This document shows, in pieces, positions 1 to 9,804 of a stretch of 64,000 nucleotides of DNA. This DNA comes from Chitinophaga lutea. GTDB taxonomy: Bacteria > Bacteroidota > Bacteroidia > Chitinophagales > Chitinophagaceae. The stretch lies in the NCBI RefSeq assembly GCF_003813775.1, contig NZ_RPDH01000001.1:1922001-1986000 (forward strand), in the 5' to 3' direction. The notes under the pieces are model-generated. The model worked only from the letters and a program-made list of their open reading frames with translations, made no database searches and was not told the DNA's origin. The number at the start of each line of letters is the position of its first letter. Positions within the stretch are counted from its first letter, which is position 1. The position numbers and the translations under genes were made by a program.

Positions 1-585
1 TCGTTGTATTATTTGTTTTTCGAACTGCTGATGAAAGGGCAGAGCCCCGGCAAACGCGCCATGAGCATCAAAGTGGTGAGCCTGATCGGCAATACGCCCA
101 GCCTGAGCCAGATTTTGCTGCGCTGGATGTTCCGGCTCGTAGAGTCGCCCCTGCTCACGATGGCCTTTATGATCGCCGCCCTCAACCGCGAATCCGCCTT
201 TGTGGCCCTCATCTGGCTGGCTGTGGGCATCCTGCCGGTGATCATCGTGTTCCGCTCGGAGTACAACCAGCGGCTGGGCGATATGGCCGCCGGCACCATC
301 ATCGTACTGAGCAAACAACGGCATACCATACAGGACACCATTTTCCGGGAAATCGACCGGGAAGACTATGTGCCGCAGTTTTCGCAGATCCTCCGGCTGT
401 CTGACCGCGACCTGAGCAAGATCAAAACCGTGCTCGACAATGTCAACCGCACCCGCGACACCGGCACCGCCGAGCGCATCGCGGAAAAGGTGAAAACCAT
501 CCTGCACATCGAAACGGACCTGGATGCCGTGACTTTCCTGGAAACTTTGCTGAACGACTATAATTATCTCGTTACCCGGAAATAA
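1..585 (+). CDS. RDD family membrane protein (5' end outside window)
   Basis: The reading frame is open from the first base, so the N-terminus lies outside the window and the leucine codon at position 4 is not a real start. The visible part has the second half of an RDD domain: a G-x-S-P-G-K-R motif near residue 14, hydrophobic segments around residues 42-62 and 66-84, and a closing RLGDMAAGT motif near residue 91. A soluble tail of about 90 residues follows. RDD proteins are small polytopic inner-membrane proteins of mostly unknown role, some proposed to act as ion antiporters. The gene ends 58 bases before the next start and may be co-transcribed with the sigma factor gene. Confidence 0.85.
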   Translation, partial: SLYYLFFELLMKGQSPGKRAMSIKVVSLIGNTPSLSQILLRWMFRLVESPLLTMAFMIAALNRESAFVALIWLAVGILPVIIVFRSEYNQRLGDMAAGTIIVLSKQRHTIQDTIFREIDREDYVPQFSQILRLSDRDLSKIKTVLDNVNRTRDTGTAERIAEKVKTILHIETDLDAVTFLETLLNDYNYLVTRK

Positions 586-643
586 ATTTTCCCCGTTACC
601 CAACCTTTCTTTTCCCCAAGGCTGTCTGTACCCTATAGCACCA

Positions 644-1219
644 TTGGACCAGCAGAACCTCCATACGCAACTACCGGCGGACAACGCCGGTCAACCCGCA
701 CTTTTGGCCACCCTCGTGGAAGGTTGCCAGAGGGACGATCGCCTGTGCCAGGAAAAGCTGTACATGTTGTTTTTCGATAAGATGCTGGCGGTGATCCGCA
801 GGAACTTCCCCGACAGGGACACCGCCCTGATCATTCTGAACAATGGGTTCCTGAGGGCATTCAAAAAGATTTCACAATACAGGCATACCGGGAGCTTTGA
901 AGGCTGGCTGCGGAAGATCATATTGCATGCGGTAGCGGATTACTTTCAGGCACATAAGGCGGAACTGAGCAGGCAGCGGCAGGAGCTGTCGGAAAACACG
1001 GCGGGTGCCACCACAGCCGATCCCCTGGCGTTAAAGGATTTGGTGGCCATTTTGCAACGGCTGCCGCCCGCCACCCGGCTGGTGGTCAATTTATTTATCG
1101 TTGAGGGTTATTCACATAAAGAAATAGCGGAAATGCTCGGCATCAGCACGGGCACAAGTAAATGGCATGTGTCCGAAGGCAAACGGTTGCTGAAAGATTT
1201 ATTACAATTTCCGGCATAA
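644..1219 (+). CDS. ECF-type RNA polymerase sigma factor
   Basis: This 191-residue protein has sigma-70 region 2 at about residues 35-105, with a FEGWLRKI segment typical of region 2.3/2.4. Region 4 lies at about 135-188, with the helix-turn-helix YSHKEIAEMLGISTGTSK. The length is normal for an ECF factor. The start used is a TTG at 644; the first in-frame ATG, about 40 residues in, would cut into region 2. No Shine-Dalgarno sequence is visible, which is usual for Bacteroidota. The stop codon overlaps the next ATG by one base (TAATG), so the downstream membrane protein is probably made in a coupled way and is a candidate anti-sigma or output partner. Target promoters cannot be told from this sequence. 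Confidence 0.85.
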   Translation: MDQQNLHTQLPADNAGQPALLATLVEGCQRDDRLCQEKLYMLFFDKMLAVIRRNFPDRDTALIILNNGFLRAFKKISQYRHTGSFEGWLRKIILHAVADYFQAHKAELSRQRQELSENTAGATTADPLALKDLVAILQRLPPATRLVVNLFIVEGYSHKEIAEMLGISTGTSKWHVSEGKRLLKDLLQFPA

Positions 1220-2898
1220 TGGAGGAGCGTAACAAAAATATCGAACAATGGCTGCGGGAGGCCGCTGCGAAGCAGGAAGAGGAACAATCGCCCTTTTCTG
1301 AGAAGCAGGCGGGATGGGCAGCGCTGCGCCCCCGGCTCGACGGACCGGCGGCGCCGCGCTTCCCGTGGATGCGCTGGCTGGGAGGAGCCGGCGTATTGCT
1401 GCTGGGCGCCGCCGTCTGTTTTATGTTGATATTAGGGAAAAGTGATGTAACGACGGAAGCGGTGCAGATGGAGGACGTCGGAAGCGCTCAACCGGGTAAC
1501 GCGGACGGGAGTGATAACACCGCAGAGATGCGCCCCGTACATGAGGATAATGGTCCGGAAAGCGGAAGTCGCCAGGGAATACAATCCGGAAAAAAGGATG
1601 GGGAGCGTAAAACCGGTGAGGTTCAATCAGGGAATGAAGACGGGAGTGCCCGTGATAGGAACGATAACGCTGGAGAAGCGCAATCCCGGAATGAAAACGA
1701 AAGTCTCCGGGATGGGGGTAAAAGCACTACAGGAGTTCCTTCTCCGGGTATCGGGGATAGACGTAATAACACCGGTGGAACTCAGCCCCGGGATGAAAAT
1801 AATGGAAGCCGGGATGGGAACAACATCGCGGGAGATGTGCCCCGCTCTGCAGGCGGAACCAGAAACATCCGGAACAACAGCCGCCAGTCTGCAAATAAAA
1901 CGGCACACGCGACGGGAGCCATGGCTCCGTCAATATATTCATCTCATGGCGTAGGCGCCCCTGGAAGCCGGCCTGAAAACAAGCCTCATCCTGACGGGAA
2001 GGATAAAAGCAATGCCGCTCAAAAAACAGGAACAGGCAAAAGCGTTGCCCCGCAACTCCATCGAAGCATTACAACTGCCAAAGCAACACCAGCAGCGGCA
2101 ACCACCCAACCGGGCAGTGTACGAGGCGTCGAAGAACAGCATCTGCTATTGGAGCCGGCCCCCTCTATCCGCCATCTCCCCACCAAACCGAACGCTGCAC
2201 TCAACGCCAGCCGCATCGAAATCGCGCTGAGAGCCACTCCACAAAAAACACCCCGTTACGTCCCGGGTGGCTTCAGCGTAAAGGTAGCCGGCATTCCGCC
2301 GCTCGACGAAACCTATGGTTTCAATATAGCAGCGGAATATACCTTCCCGCTGAAAAACAACATCCGCCTGCGCCCATACCTGGGAGCGGGTTATCTCACG
2401 GGTTTCAGCCGGCAATATCAGCATCATGCCATTTACACGCGGCCGATCGTTGGCGGTCCTTCTTCCTTGTTCTGGGTAGATAGTGTGGGCACAAAATTCA
2501 ATGCTACCGCCCTCTGGTTCGGAGAAGGCGGTATACAGGGGGTATACGCGTTAAAACGGTGGGAACTCTCTGCCGGGATACATTACCAGTATGCATGGAA
2601 AATAACGGGTAAAACAGACAGTACGCTCGCCACCCGTCCCGATTCGGTTCACCGCCAGCCTTACCAGACGTCTCTCTTTTCCACGGGCAGGCTGCCCGGC
2701 GCGGGTAAATTATTGTTACAGGCAGGCGTTGGTTTTATGATTGTTCCGCAATTACAGGGAGGCCTGCGGTACAACCTCCAGTTACACGGTAAAAAAGCGG
2801 GCAATGGCTTCACTGGAGACGTACCTGCGCTCCCACTGCAATCTTCATTGGAAATACAGTTGAGATGGTATCTGCGGGAAAATAAAAAAACTGAATAG
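1219..2898 (+). CDS. Membrane protein with low-complexity linker and C-terminal beta-barrel-like domain; possible anti-sigma partner
   Basis: The ATG at 1219 overlaps the sigma stop codon; a longer in-frame reading into the sigma gene is unlikely. The 559-residue product has three parts. Residues 1-50 are charged and probably cytoplasmic. Residues 51-75 form one strong hydrophobic segment. Residues 90-320 are a low-complexity stretch rich in Gly, Asn, Asp, Ser and Arg with degenerate repeats of about 16 residues. The last 200 residues alternate polar and apolar positions with many Tyr and Gly and end in an arginine-rich strand, as in small outer-membrane barrel domains. Sigma coupling plus one membrane span recalls anti-sigma factors, but no known anti-sigma domain was recognised. 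The linker could bridge the periplasm; this is inference. Confidence 0.65.
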   Translation: MEERNKNIEQWLREAAAKQEEEQSPFSEKQAGWAALRPRLDGPAAPRFPWMRWLGGAGVLLLGAAVCFMLILGKSDVTTEAVQMEDVGSAQPGNADGSDNTAEMRPVHEDNGPESGSRQGIQSGKKDGERKTGEVQSGNEDGSARDRNDNAGEAQSRNENESLRDGGKSTTGVPSPGIGDRRNNTGGTQPRDENNGSRDGNNIAGDVPRSAGGTRNIRNNSRQSANKTAHATGAMAPSIYSSHGVGAPGSRPENKPHPDGKDKSNAAQKTGTGKSVAPQLHRSITTAKATPAAATTQPGSVRGVEEQHLLLEPAPSIRHLPTKPNAALNASRIEIALRATPQKTPRYVPGGFSVKVAGIPPLDETYGFNIAAEYTFPLKNNIRLRPYLGAGYLTGFSRQYQHHAIYTRPIVGGPSSLFWVDSVGTKFNATALWFGEGGIQGVYALKRWELSAGIHYQYAWKITGKTDSTLATRPDSVHRQPYQTSLFSTGRLPGAGKLLLQAGVGFMIVPQLQGGLRYNLQLHGKKAGNGFTGDVPALPLQSSLEIQLRWYLRENKKTE

Positions 2899-3062
2899 CG
2901 GTACGTTCGCCGGCGCTGTAGAAAAGTGGTTGAGATGGCATCTCCGGCATGACGCAACCGCCATACATTATATTCTCAACCGGGCCCACGACTCAATCGT
3001 TGCTATAAATCCCAAAATGGTTTCACGCGTGCCTTGACAGGGTGACCACGTGCGCAGCCAGC

Positions 3063-3095
3063 AGGCCACCTCAAGCAAGCGGGGTGGCCTTTTCT
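3063..3095 (+). terminator. Rho-independent terminator overlapping the 3' end of nagA
   Basis: AGGCCACC (3063-3070) pairs with GGTGGCCT (3083-3090) and TTTTCTTT follows on the plus strand. It would end the sigma/membrane-protein transcript. The nagA stop codon of the opposite strand sits in the loop, so the two convergent genes share this hairpin. Confidence 0.7.
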
Positions 3096-4186
3096 TTGCC
3101 GTTCAGGTAAATGCCCCGCGGCTGAAAAGATGCAGTGAAGATGGTGAGATTGGCAGGCTGCCCGGGGGTAATAACGCCCCGTTCCGGCATGCCCATAAGT
3201 CTGGAAGGATAAGTGGATGCCATGCGCAGTGCTTCGTCCAGCGGAATACCCACATGCTCCACACAGTTCCTGACACCTTGCAGCAGGGTGATCGCGGAGC
3301 CGGACAGTGTGCCGTCGGCCAACGTATACCGGTCGTCTTTGAATACATGCGCATAAGCGCCTTTGCTGGGCGCCACGGCATCGGTAATGAGGAACAGCCG
3401 TTCGCCCATTACTTTTTTGCTGATGGCAAGCGTATTATAGTCCACATGGATCCCGTCAGGGATAATACTGGCATACGCATGCTGCGATTGGTAGACCGCG
3501 CCGGGCAAACCCGTATCGCGGTGATGGAGGGGGCTCATGGCGTTGTAGAGGTGGGTGGACGTCTGAATGCCCAGCTGGAAGCCTCTTTCCGCTTCCGCAA
3601 ATGTAGCGTTGCTGTGGCCGGCCGAGATGATCACGCCGTGGCTGAGCAGCAGTTCGATGACGGCAGGGTCGCACATTTCCGGCGCCAGCGTCATCATTCT
3701 GATCACACCCTGTGCACGGTCCAGCAGCGCTTTCACTTCCGGTACGGTGGGGCGTTTGATGCATTCGGGGATATGCGCGCCGCGCTTCACCGGGTTGATG
3801 TAAGGCCCTTCGAGATGCAGGCCCAGCACGGATGCCAGGGGATGATCTCGCACCGTGTCGATGGCCTTTTCAAATACGGAAAGATGGTTCGTGGCCAGGG
3901 TCAGTAAAAAACCCGTAGTACCGTTGGCTTCGAGCGCATCGGCGATGTGTGTTAAAGCAGCGAAGGAGGGATCATCTGAAAACAGATGATCGCCTCCTCC
4001 GTATATCTGCAGATCAAGCAGGCCAGGCGCAATGCTGTGGCCTGTATGGTTGATGATGCGGGCTTCTGATGGTATGCTGCCGGCGTCTGCCAGGCCTTTC
4101 ACAATGCCGTTCTCCAGTAATAACGCCTTCCCTTGTTGAATGTCCTGTCCTGTATAAATCGTGGCTCCGGTTAACGCTGTCAGCAT
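3071..4186 (-). CDS. nagA: N-acetylglucosamine-6-phosphate deacetylase
   Basis: This cytoplasmic metal-dependent amidohydrolase turns N-acetylglucosamine-6-phosphate into glucosamine-6-phosphate and acetate, feeding amino sugars into glycolysis or wall synthesis. At 371 residues it has the expected family length and motifs: LHLEGPYIN near residue 124, SAGHSNAT near 190, THLYNAMSP near 211, IPDGIHVD near 245, and the catalytic aspartate in FLITDAVAPS near 269. The ATG at 4186 is preferred to an in-frame TTG two codons upstream. It lies 21 bases after the SusD gene and probably closes a susC-susD-nagA operon, which suggests that the imported glycan contains GlcNAc. Confidence 0.93.
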   Translation of the reverse strand: MLTALTGATIYTGQDIQQGKALLLENGIVKGLADAGSIPSEARIINHTGHSIAPGLLDLQIYGGGDHLFSDDPSFAALTHIADALEANGTTGFLLTLATNHLSVFEKAIDTVRDHPLASVLGLHLEGPYINPVKRGAHIPECIKRPTVPEVKALLDRAQGVIRMMTLAPEMCDPAVIELLLSHGVIISAGHSNATFAEAERGFQLGIQTSTHLYNAMSPLHHRDTGLPGAVYQSQHAYASIIPDGIHVDYNTLAISKKVMGERLFLITDAVAPSKGAYAHVFKDDRYTLADGTLSGSAITLLQGVRNCVEHVGIPLDEALRMASTYPSRLMGMPERGVITPGQPANLTIFTASFQPRGIYLNGKEKATPLA

Positions 4187-4207
4187 ACGCAAAATTTTCT
4201 TTTAAAG

Positions 4208-5953
4208 TTACTGCGTCCAGCCCGGATTTTGTTCGAGTTTAGATTTTTTATCGCTGTACAGTTTGATCTGATCCAATGGTATGGGGCTCAGGTAAACTTT
4301 GGGGTCCGGTTTCGGGCGGTGGGTGATGGCGCTGGAAGCACCGAGAATGTATCCCTGCTGGCCGCCGCCTTCGAGCACTATGCCGGCCGCGAGCCAGGAG
4401 CCACCACCCGGCTTCGCCCATTCGGCCTTGTTGATCCAGGCACCCCTGTTCAGATCGGGGTTTTGAGTCATATCAAGGTAATCAAGTTTTTTCCAGCGGC
4501 GCAGATCATCGAGGCGGTAACCTTCCATGGTCAGTTCCACGCGGCGTTCGCGACGGATTTCCCAAATCATTGCGGGAACGGATGGGTCGCGTTTGGGATC
4601 GTCGTACGTTTTACCGTTCACTGCGGGCAACCCTCCCTGGATTTGCAGCTGCGGCAGCTTTGTAGCAAGATCACTGGGACGATTGCGTAATACGTTGATG
4701 GATCTGTCAAGGTCGGCCTGCGTGAGCTGCCCCAGTTCTGCGCGGGCTTCCGCGTACGTCACCAGCACTTCTCCGTAACGGATAACGGGAGCATGAATGA
4801 CATTCACGTTGGAAGCGCCTTCGGGCCTGTCGCGCTGTTCGTCGTTCAGGAACTTCCAGGTGGCATAGCCGCTGGTACTCACACCCAACCTGTTATAACG
4901 ACCGATGGAGCCCTGCGGACGCAGCTCAGGGTTGAAAGTCCCAAGCAGCCGCGGGTCGCGGTTGGTGCGCACCTGCTCGTTGGTTTTATCACCTGCGTAC
5001 ACTGCAGATACGCCTACAGGCAATCCGTCGGTGCACAGGTACGACTCCATCAGGCTTTTATTGGGACCCGTCTGCCCCTCACCGTTCACATAACTCATCA
5101 ACGCATGTGTAACCAATCCTGTGGCGTAACGGCGATACATGATCATTTCCTGGTTCTTCGACAGATCCAGTGAATTAAACGATTCGCGATAGGTATTTGA
5201 AAAATTAAAGCCTCCTTTCGTCATCACCTCTTCCGCAGCCCATCTGGCCGCTTCAAGGTACTCTGCCGCCTTGGTGGGATTGTTGGCATGGTATTTCTGC
5301 CAGGTACCTTCAAACAGTGCAATCCTCGACATATAGGCCAATACCACCCATTTGGTCACATTCAGCCCCTTTTCGCCGTCTACCGCCCGCACATTTTCCG
5401 CAGCAAACCGCAGGTCTTTCATCATACTATCCATCACCAGCGTACGGGGATCGCGGGGTTTGTACAATTCCTGTTCTTCAGTCATCTGCAGTTCCCGTCC
5501 GTACCAGGGTACATCTCCGAATTTTTTCACCAGTCTGAAATAAGCCATGGCCCTGAAGAAACGCCCGACACCCAGCCAATGGTTCATGGTGGCCGCATCC
5601 AGGCTCGACATTTTAGATACCCGGTCGATCATGATGTTTGACCGGCGCACAAAACGGAAGCCCCATGATGTATCCGTGGCAGGAACCACTTTGGTGAATT
5701 GCGGTGGCGTTACCGGGGCAAAATCGTCGTTGAGCGACTGCCCCTGGTAAAAATAGTCTCCCCATACCCACGCCTGGCCATAACCATTAAAATAAGAGGG
5801 ATAAAACCAGGTTGCATAAATGCGCACGTTTTTTTCATTGGTCCAATACTTCTCGTCTTCCATCTGATCAAGCAAGCCGCGCTCGAGAAAGTCTTTCTTA
5901 CAGGCCGAAAACAGCACTACAAACACAGCCAGTATATATATGTAAGATTTCAT
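4208..5953 (-). CDS. SusD/RagB-family outer-membrane glycan-binding lipoprotein
   Basis: The 581-residue protein begins with a lipoprotein signal peptide whose lipobox FSAC ends at about residue 18. Helical TPR-like SusD segments follow (the WLGVGRFFRAMAYFRLV stretch and a LVTYAEARAELG repeat). Near the C-terminus is the usual EIRRERRVELTMEG then RLDDLRRWK signature. SusD proteins sit on the cell surface, cap the SusC channel and capture oligosaccharides. The ATG at 5953 is chosen because it puts the signal peptide at the N-terminus; an upstream extension would overlap the SusC gene. It lies 19 bases after susC and 21 before nagA. Confidence 0.93.
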   Translation of the reverse strand: MKSYIYILAVFVVLFSACKKDFLERGLLDQMEDEKYWTNEKNVRIYATWFYPSYFNGYGQAWVWGDYFYQGQSLNDDFAPVTPPQFTKVVPATDTSWGFRFVRRSNIMIDRVSKMSSLDAATMNHWLGVGRFFRAMAYFRLVKKFGDVPWYGRELQMTEEQELYKPRDPRTLVMDSMMKDLRFAAENVRAVDGEKGLNVTKWVVLAYMSRIALFEGTWQKYHANNPTKAAEYLEAARWAAEEVMTKGGFNFSNTYRESFNSLDLSKNQEMIMYRRYATGLVTHALMSYVNGEGQTGPNKSLMESYLCTDGLPVGVSAVYAGDKTNEQVRTNRDPRLLGTFNPELRPQGSIGRYNRLGVSTSGYATWKFLNDEQRDRPEGASNVNVIHAPVIRYGEVLVTYAEARAELGQLTQADLDRSINVLRNRPSDLATKLPQLQIQGGLPAVNGKTYDDPKRDPSVPAMIWEIRRERRVELTMEGYRLDDLRRWKKLDYLDMTQNPDLNRGAWINKAEWAKPGGGSWLAAGIVLEGGGQQGYILGASSAITHRPKPDPKVYLSPIPLDQIKLYSDKKSKLEQNPGWTQ

Positions 5954-5972
5954 AAAATCCGTTTTTTGAAAA

Positions 5973-8900
5973 TTAGAAAGTGAGTTGAAGCCCGACGGAA
6001 ATTTCTTTCCTGAAAGGATAGGTACGGCCGAAAGCCGATGCATCCGTCTGCTCGGTCGTGTAGTCAATTTCCGGATCGATCGGGATTTTCAGCTTGTCGA
6101 AGGTGAACAGGTTTTCAGCCGAAACATATATGCGAGCGGTTTTCAACTTTGCACGGCTCGCGATGTTTGCAGGCAGTGTGTAGCCCAGCGAAATATTTTT
6201 CACGCGGGTATACGCCATATTCAGCAGGTAACGCGTCTGGCGGTAAAAGTTCCGGCTGTTGTTAGACCCGTCGTGGAAAGTTGCCGCAGGATAAAAGGCA
6301 TCGGTATTCGTTGGCGTCCAGTAGTCCAGGTGGTGCGCATACCAGCTGTCGCCACCGAAACCCGGGACAAAGAGCGGGCCTGAGGGCCAAAGCTCACGTT
6401 TACCCACGCCCTGGATGAAGATGCTGAAATCGATTCCTTTCCAGTCTGCACCCAACCGCACGCCATACTGGTAGCGGGGAGTGGAATTACCGATCACGAA
6501 CTGGTCGCCCGGATCATCCACCGTGTTGGCGCCCTGTGACAGCGTTGAATCGCCGTTGCGGTTCACATATTTCACATCGCCGGGCGAGTAATAGAACCAG
6601 GCGGTATTGCCTTCCAGTATATTCTGCGGGGTGATACCGGGCTTCAATATCCATTTACCCTGCGGGTTCTTGGTGAAGTCGCTTTCCTGGAAGAGGCGGT
6701 CGGTTTGATAACCCCAGATCTCGCCGATGGTTTTTCCTTCGTAGTTCGCGGTAACCGTGCGGGTGGCGTTGGCCAGTTTGGTGATCTTTTCGTTGAAATC
6801 AGAAAGAGTCGCCATACCGGTTATCCGCAAGCCGTTTTCAAAGGTGTGCGAGAAATCGAGCGCCAACTCCCAGCCCCTGGTGCGCATTGCGCCGAAGTTC
6901 ATGACCGGTACCGTACCTCCGTAGGTGCTCGGCAGTGTAAGGCCGCCGCTGATCATATTGGTGGTGCTGCGGTTATACCAGTCGAAGGTGATACCGAATT
7001 TATTGTTGAAGAACCTTGCATCCACACCGAAATCGAGAGTGGATACGGTTTCCCAGGTCAATGATTTAGACACGTGCTCCGGTGTCGAGAAGCTTACCTG
7101 ATTGGACGTTCCAATCAGCCAGCCGGAATTGAAAGGGTTCATCACGGAGATGAAACGGTTGGGGCCCACATTCTGGTTACCCACGGAACCATACGAACCT
7201 CTCAATTTCAGGAATGACAAAACCGGTTTCGCAAAATCCAGGTAGGTGTCTTCTGTCAGTATATAGCCGGCAGACACGGAGGGGAAGAAGTCGTATAACT
7301 GGTTACGCGGAAATTTCGACGAGCCGTCGTAACGTCCGTTCAGTTCGAGCAGGAATTTGTTTTTGTAGTCGTAGTTAACCCTTGCGAAATAGCCATTGGT
7401 GGCCCAATGCCCGCGGTCGCCGTTCACAAACTGGTCGCCGCTGGCCAGGGGAATTTCAGGGTAAACCGGATCGATCAGCCCCCTTCTTTCAGAAGTCTGG
7501 CTCCAGTTTTTGTACAGGTCCACGTCCATACCGGCAATGGCTTTGAAAGTATGGTCTCCGAATCCGAAATTATAGGTAGCGAAGGCACGGCCTGTGTTCC
7601 ATTCGTTCCAGGATGATACATAGCGTACGGCATCCCATGATGCTGCCTGGTAGTTCTGCATATAATTAAGCTGGGTAGGGGCATTCCAGAAATCGATGCC
7701 CGCCGTACCGCCACCCGGTGAGTGCAGATGCGTATTGGTGTTGGAATAGGTGTAATCCACATCAACGGTAAAGTCCTTGAATGGTTTGAGCGTGGTGCCC
7801 ACCTGTACCCTTGCGAAAGTGGATTTCGTCTGGTCCATGCTCGCCTGCTGCGTTTCGGTCATCGCGCTGCGGAACGGTTTACCCTGGTAAGTACCGTAGG
7901 GGTAGATGATTGGCCAGCGGTAGAGATAATACCAGGGGCCGAGCTGCGAACCGGAGAAGCTGTGCGGCGTTTCGAAAACGGACTGGCTGAGCATCATTTT
8001 CCCGCGCACATCTATCCAGTCGGTAACGGCGGAATTAACGGACAGGTTTACGTTGTAACGGTCGAACTTGTCCGTTTTGAAACGCAGTATCCCGCCCTGG
8101 TTGAGGTAACCGAGGCTGAGGTGATAATTGGTTTTTTCACCGCCGCCGGATACGGAAAGGTCGTGCTTCTGCATGAACGTCACATCTTTCATATACCGTT
8201 TGCCCACATCCCAGGGGCGGTAGAAATACAGTTTGCCGTCGCGGATCTCGAAGTCGCGGCCCATCACCATCGAATCGGGCAGGTTCAGGTGACCGTAGTC
8301 GGCCTGCCATTTCTTCATCTTTTCGATGCCTACCCGGTCGAAGCTCATGCCGAGGGTGGTATGGAACGGTTCGGAGGGCGTAGAGCGCAGTTTAGCTGCC
8401 AGCATGGCTTCCGCACCGTCCACCGCGCCTGCGATCTTCGGCATGGAAGTGTATTTGCTCCAGGAAAAGTTATTGGAATAATTGATGCTGGCTGGTGCGC
8501 CTTTCCGTCCGGATTTGGTAGTGATCAGGATCACGCCCCAGGCGGCACGGGTACCGTAAATGGAGGTGGAGGCCGCATCTTTGAGTACGGAGATGGACTC
8601 GATATCCTGCGGGTTCACCATCTGCAGCGAGGGGATTTCCACGTTGTCTACGAGGATGAGCGGCTGTGCGCCGGCCGCGCCGGTGTTGAGCGAACCGGTC
8701 ATACCCCTTAGGCGGATGCTGGGGTTACGGCCCAGGTCGCCGCTGGCGGAAGTGATGGTCAGGCCCGGCACGGTGCCCTGCAGGCCGCGACCGATATCTG
8801 AAATGGGGCGCGCGTCGAGGGTTTTCTTGATGTCGACGGTAGACACGGCGCCGGTAAGGTTGGCTTTCCGCTGGGTGCCGTAACCCACCACCACGATGTC

Positions 8901-9590
8901 GTCGAGCTTGCGGCTGTCGGTTTTCAGCACGATGCTGATAGTACCGGCTTTCGCGATCACATGTTCCTGCGGAGCGGAACCGATGGAAGAAAACACGATC
9001 ACCTGGCCGCGGTTGCCCACAATGGTGAAGTTGCCGTCCACATCGGTGAATACGCCCTTGGTAGTGTTCTGGATCCGGACGGAAACGCCCGGCATGGGCG
9101 CGCCGCTCTCGTCGGTCACTTTACCTTTGATCACCACGGTGGAATCCGCAGCGGCGGCCGGCAACTTTTCCGGCGCGGGCTGCTCGTGACGGCTCACGAT
9201 CATGATGGTATTGTCGGTAAGGCGGAATCCCAGGTCAGTCTGGCTCAACAGCGCCTTCAGCGTAGCACTTACACTGCGGGTCGCAAAGTCGAGCGACACC
9301 CGGCCGTACCTGGATACCTTTTCGGAAGCGTAGGCGATGCGGAAACCGGACAATTTCTCCAGCTGGCTCAGCGCTTTTTCCAGGGTGGCGTTGGAGGCCT
9401 CCATGGTCACTTTCTTTTCGTCCAGCGTTTGTCCTTTACCGGGGATAGCCCATAAAAGCTGAATACTCACCAACATGCAAATGAGGGTGGAGAGGCTCAA
9501 TCTCATAATGAAACGCATTTGCGTAGAATAAACTGCTGTTGTAAATGCCGGCAATAGCCGCCCATTAGCAAAAACCACGGATTTTTGCAT
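5973..9590 (-). CDS. SusC/RagA-family TonB-dependent transporter with N-terminal STN signalling domain
   Basis: This protein of about 1205 residues has a signal peptide, an STN domain (about residues 50-125, the part that talks to FecR), a carboxypeptidase-regulatory-like beta-sandwich (about 150-225), a plug domain with the VVGYGTQRKANLTGAV TonB-linked signature near residue 235, then a long beta-barrel ending in aromatic FRKEISVGLQLTF. It imports oligosaccharides across the outer membrane using TonB energy. The ATG at 9590 is preferred to a TTG three codons upstream; an ATG near 9518 would give a more compact signal peptide and cannot be excluded. The STN domain with FecR and FecI next door indicates cell-surface signalling that induces the locus when substrate binds. 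Confidence 0.92.
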   Translation of the reverse strand: MQKSVVFANGRLLPAFTTAVYSTQMRFIMRLSLSTLICMLVSIQLLWAIPGKGQTLDEKKVTMEASNATLEKALSQLEKLSGFRIAYASEKVSRYGRVSLDFATRSVSATLKALLSQTDLGFRLTDNTIMIVSRHEQPAPEKLPAAAADSTVVIKGKVTDESGAPMPGVSVRIQNTTKGVFTDVDGNFTIVGNRGQVIVFSSIGSAPQEHVIAKAGTISIVLKTDSRKLDDIVVVGYGTQRKANLTGAVSTVDIKKTLDARPISDIGRGLQGTVPGLTITSASGDLGRNPSIRLRGMTGSLNTGAAGAQPLILVDNVEIPSLQMVNPQDIESISVLKDAASTSIYGTRAAWGVILITTKSGRKGAPASINYSNNFSWSKYTSMPKIAGAVDGAEAMLAAKLRSTPSEPFHTTLGMSFDRVGIEKMKKWQADYGHLNLPDSMVMGRDFEIRDGKLYFYRPWDVGKRYMKDVTFMQKHDLSVSGGGEKTNYHLSLGYLNQGGILRFKTDKFDRYNVNLSVNSAVTDWIDVRGKMMLSQSVFETPHSFSGSQLGPWYYLYRWPIIYPYGTYQGKPFRSAMTETQQASMDQTKSTFARVQVGTTLKPFKDFTVDVDYTYSNTNTHLHSPGGGTAGIDFWNAPTQLNYMQNYQAASWDAVRYVSSWNEWNTGRAFATYNFGFGDHTFKAIAGMDVDLYKNWSQTSERRGLIDPVYPEIPLASGDQFVNGDRGHWATNGYFARVNYDYKNKFLLELNGRYDGSSKFPRNQLYDFFPSVSAGYILTEDTYLDFAKPVLSFLKLRGSYGSVGNQNVGPNRFISVMNPFNSGWLIGTSNQVSFSTPEHVSKSLTWETVSTLDFGVDARFFNNKFGITFDWYNRSTTNMISGGLTLPSTYGGTVPVMNFGAMRTRGWELALDFSHTFENGLRITGMATLSDFNEKITKLANATRTVTANYEGKTIGEIWGYQTDRLFQESDFTKNPQGKWILKPGITPQNILEGNTAWFYYSPGDVKYVNRNGDSTLSQGANTVDDPGDQFVIGNSTPRYQYGVRLGADWKGIDFSIFIQGVGKRELWPSGPLFVPGFGGDSWYAHHLDYWTPTNTDAFYPAATFHDGSNNSRNFYRQTRYLLNMAYTRVKNISLGYTLPANIASRAKLKTARIYVSAENLFTFDKLKIPIDPEIDYTTEQTDASAFGRTYPFRKEISVGLQLTF

Positions 9591-9654
9591 AATTTGCAAT
9601 AGTTTAAAATGTTGAAGAAATAGCCCTTCGAGGCTGTTTACGTTTTAAGCGCTT

Positions 9655-9690
9655 CCCCTCCCGACCTACCACAGTACGGAGGGGTTTTTT
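9655..9690. other. Stem-loop in the fecR-susC gap
   Basis: CCCCTCC (9655-9661) pairs with GGAGGGG (9678-9684), followed by six T on the plus strand. No plus-strand gene precedes it, so it may instead be a hairpin in the susC 5' leader or a stop for antisense reads. The rest of 9591-9804 shows nothing else I can support. Confidence 0.35.
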
Positions 9691-9804
9691 CTGAGTCAGC
9701 TCCCCGTTCAGGAGGGCGGACGCATAACAAGAATCATGGTATAAAGATTTTGGTTACTGAAGTGTCCTGTTTGTTGGCCCCGGCAAGATAGCTGCCAGTG
9801 TTTT

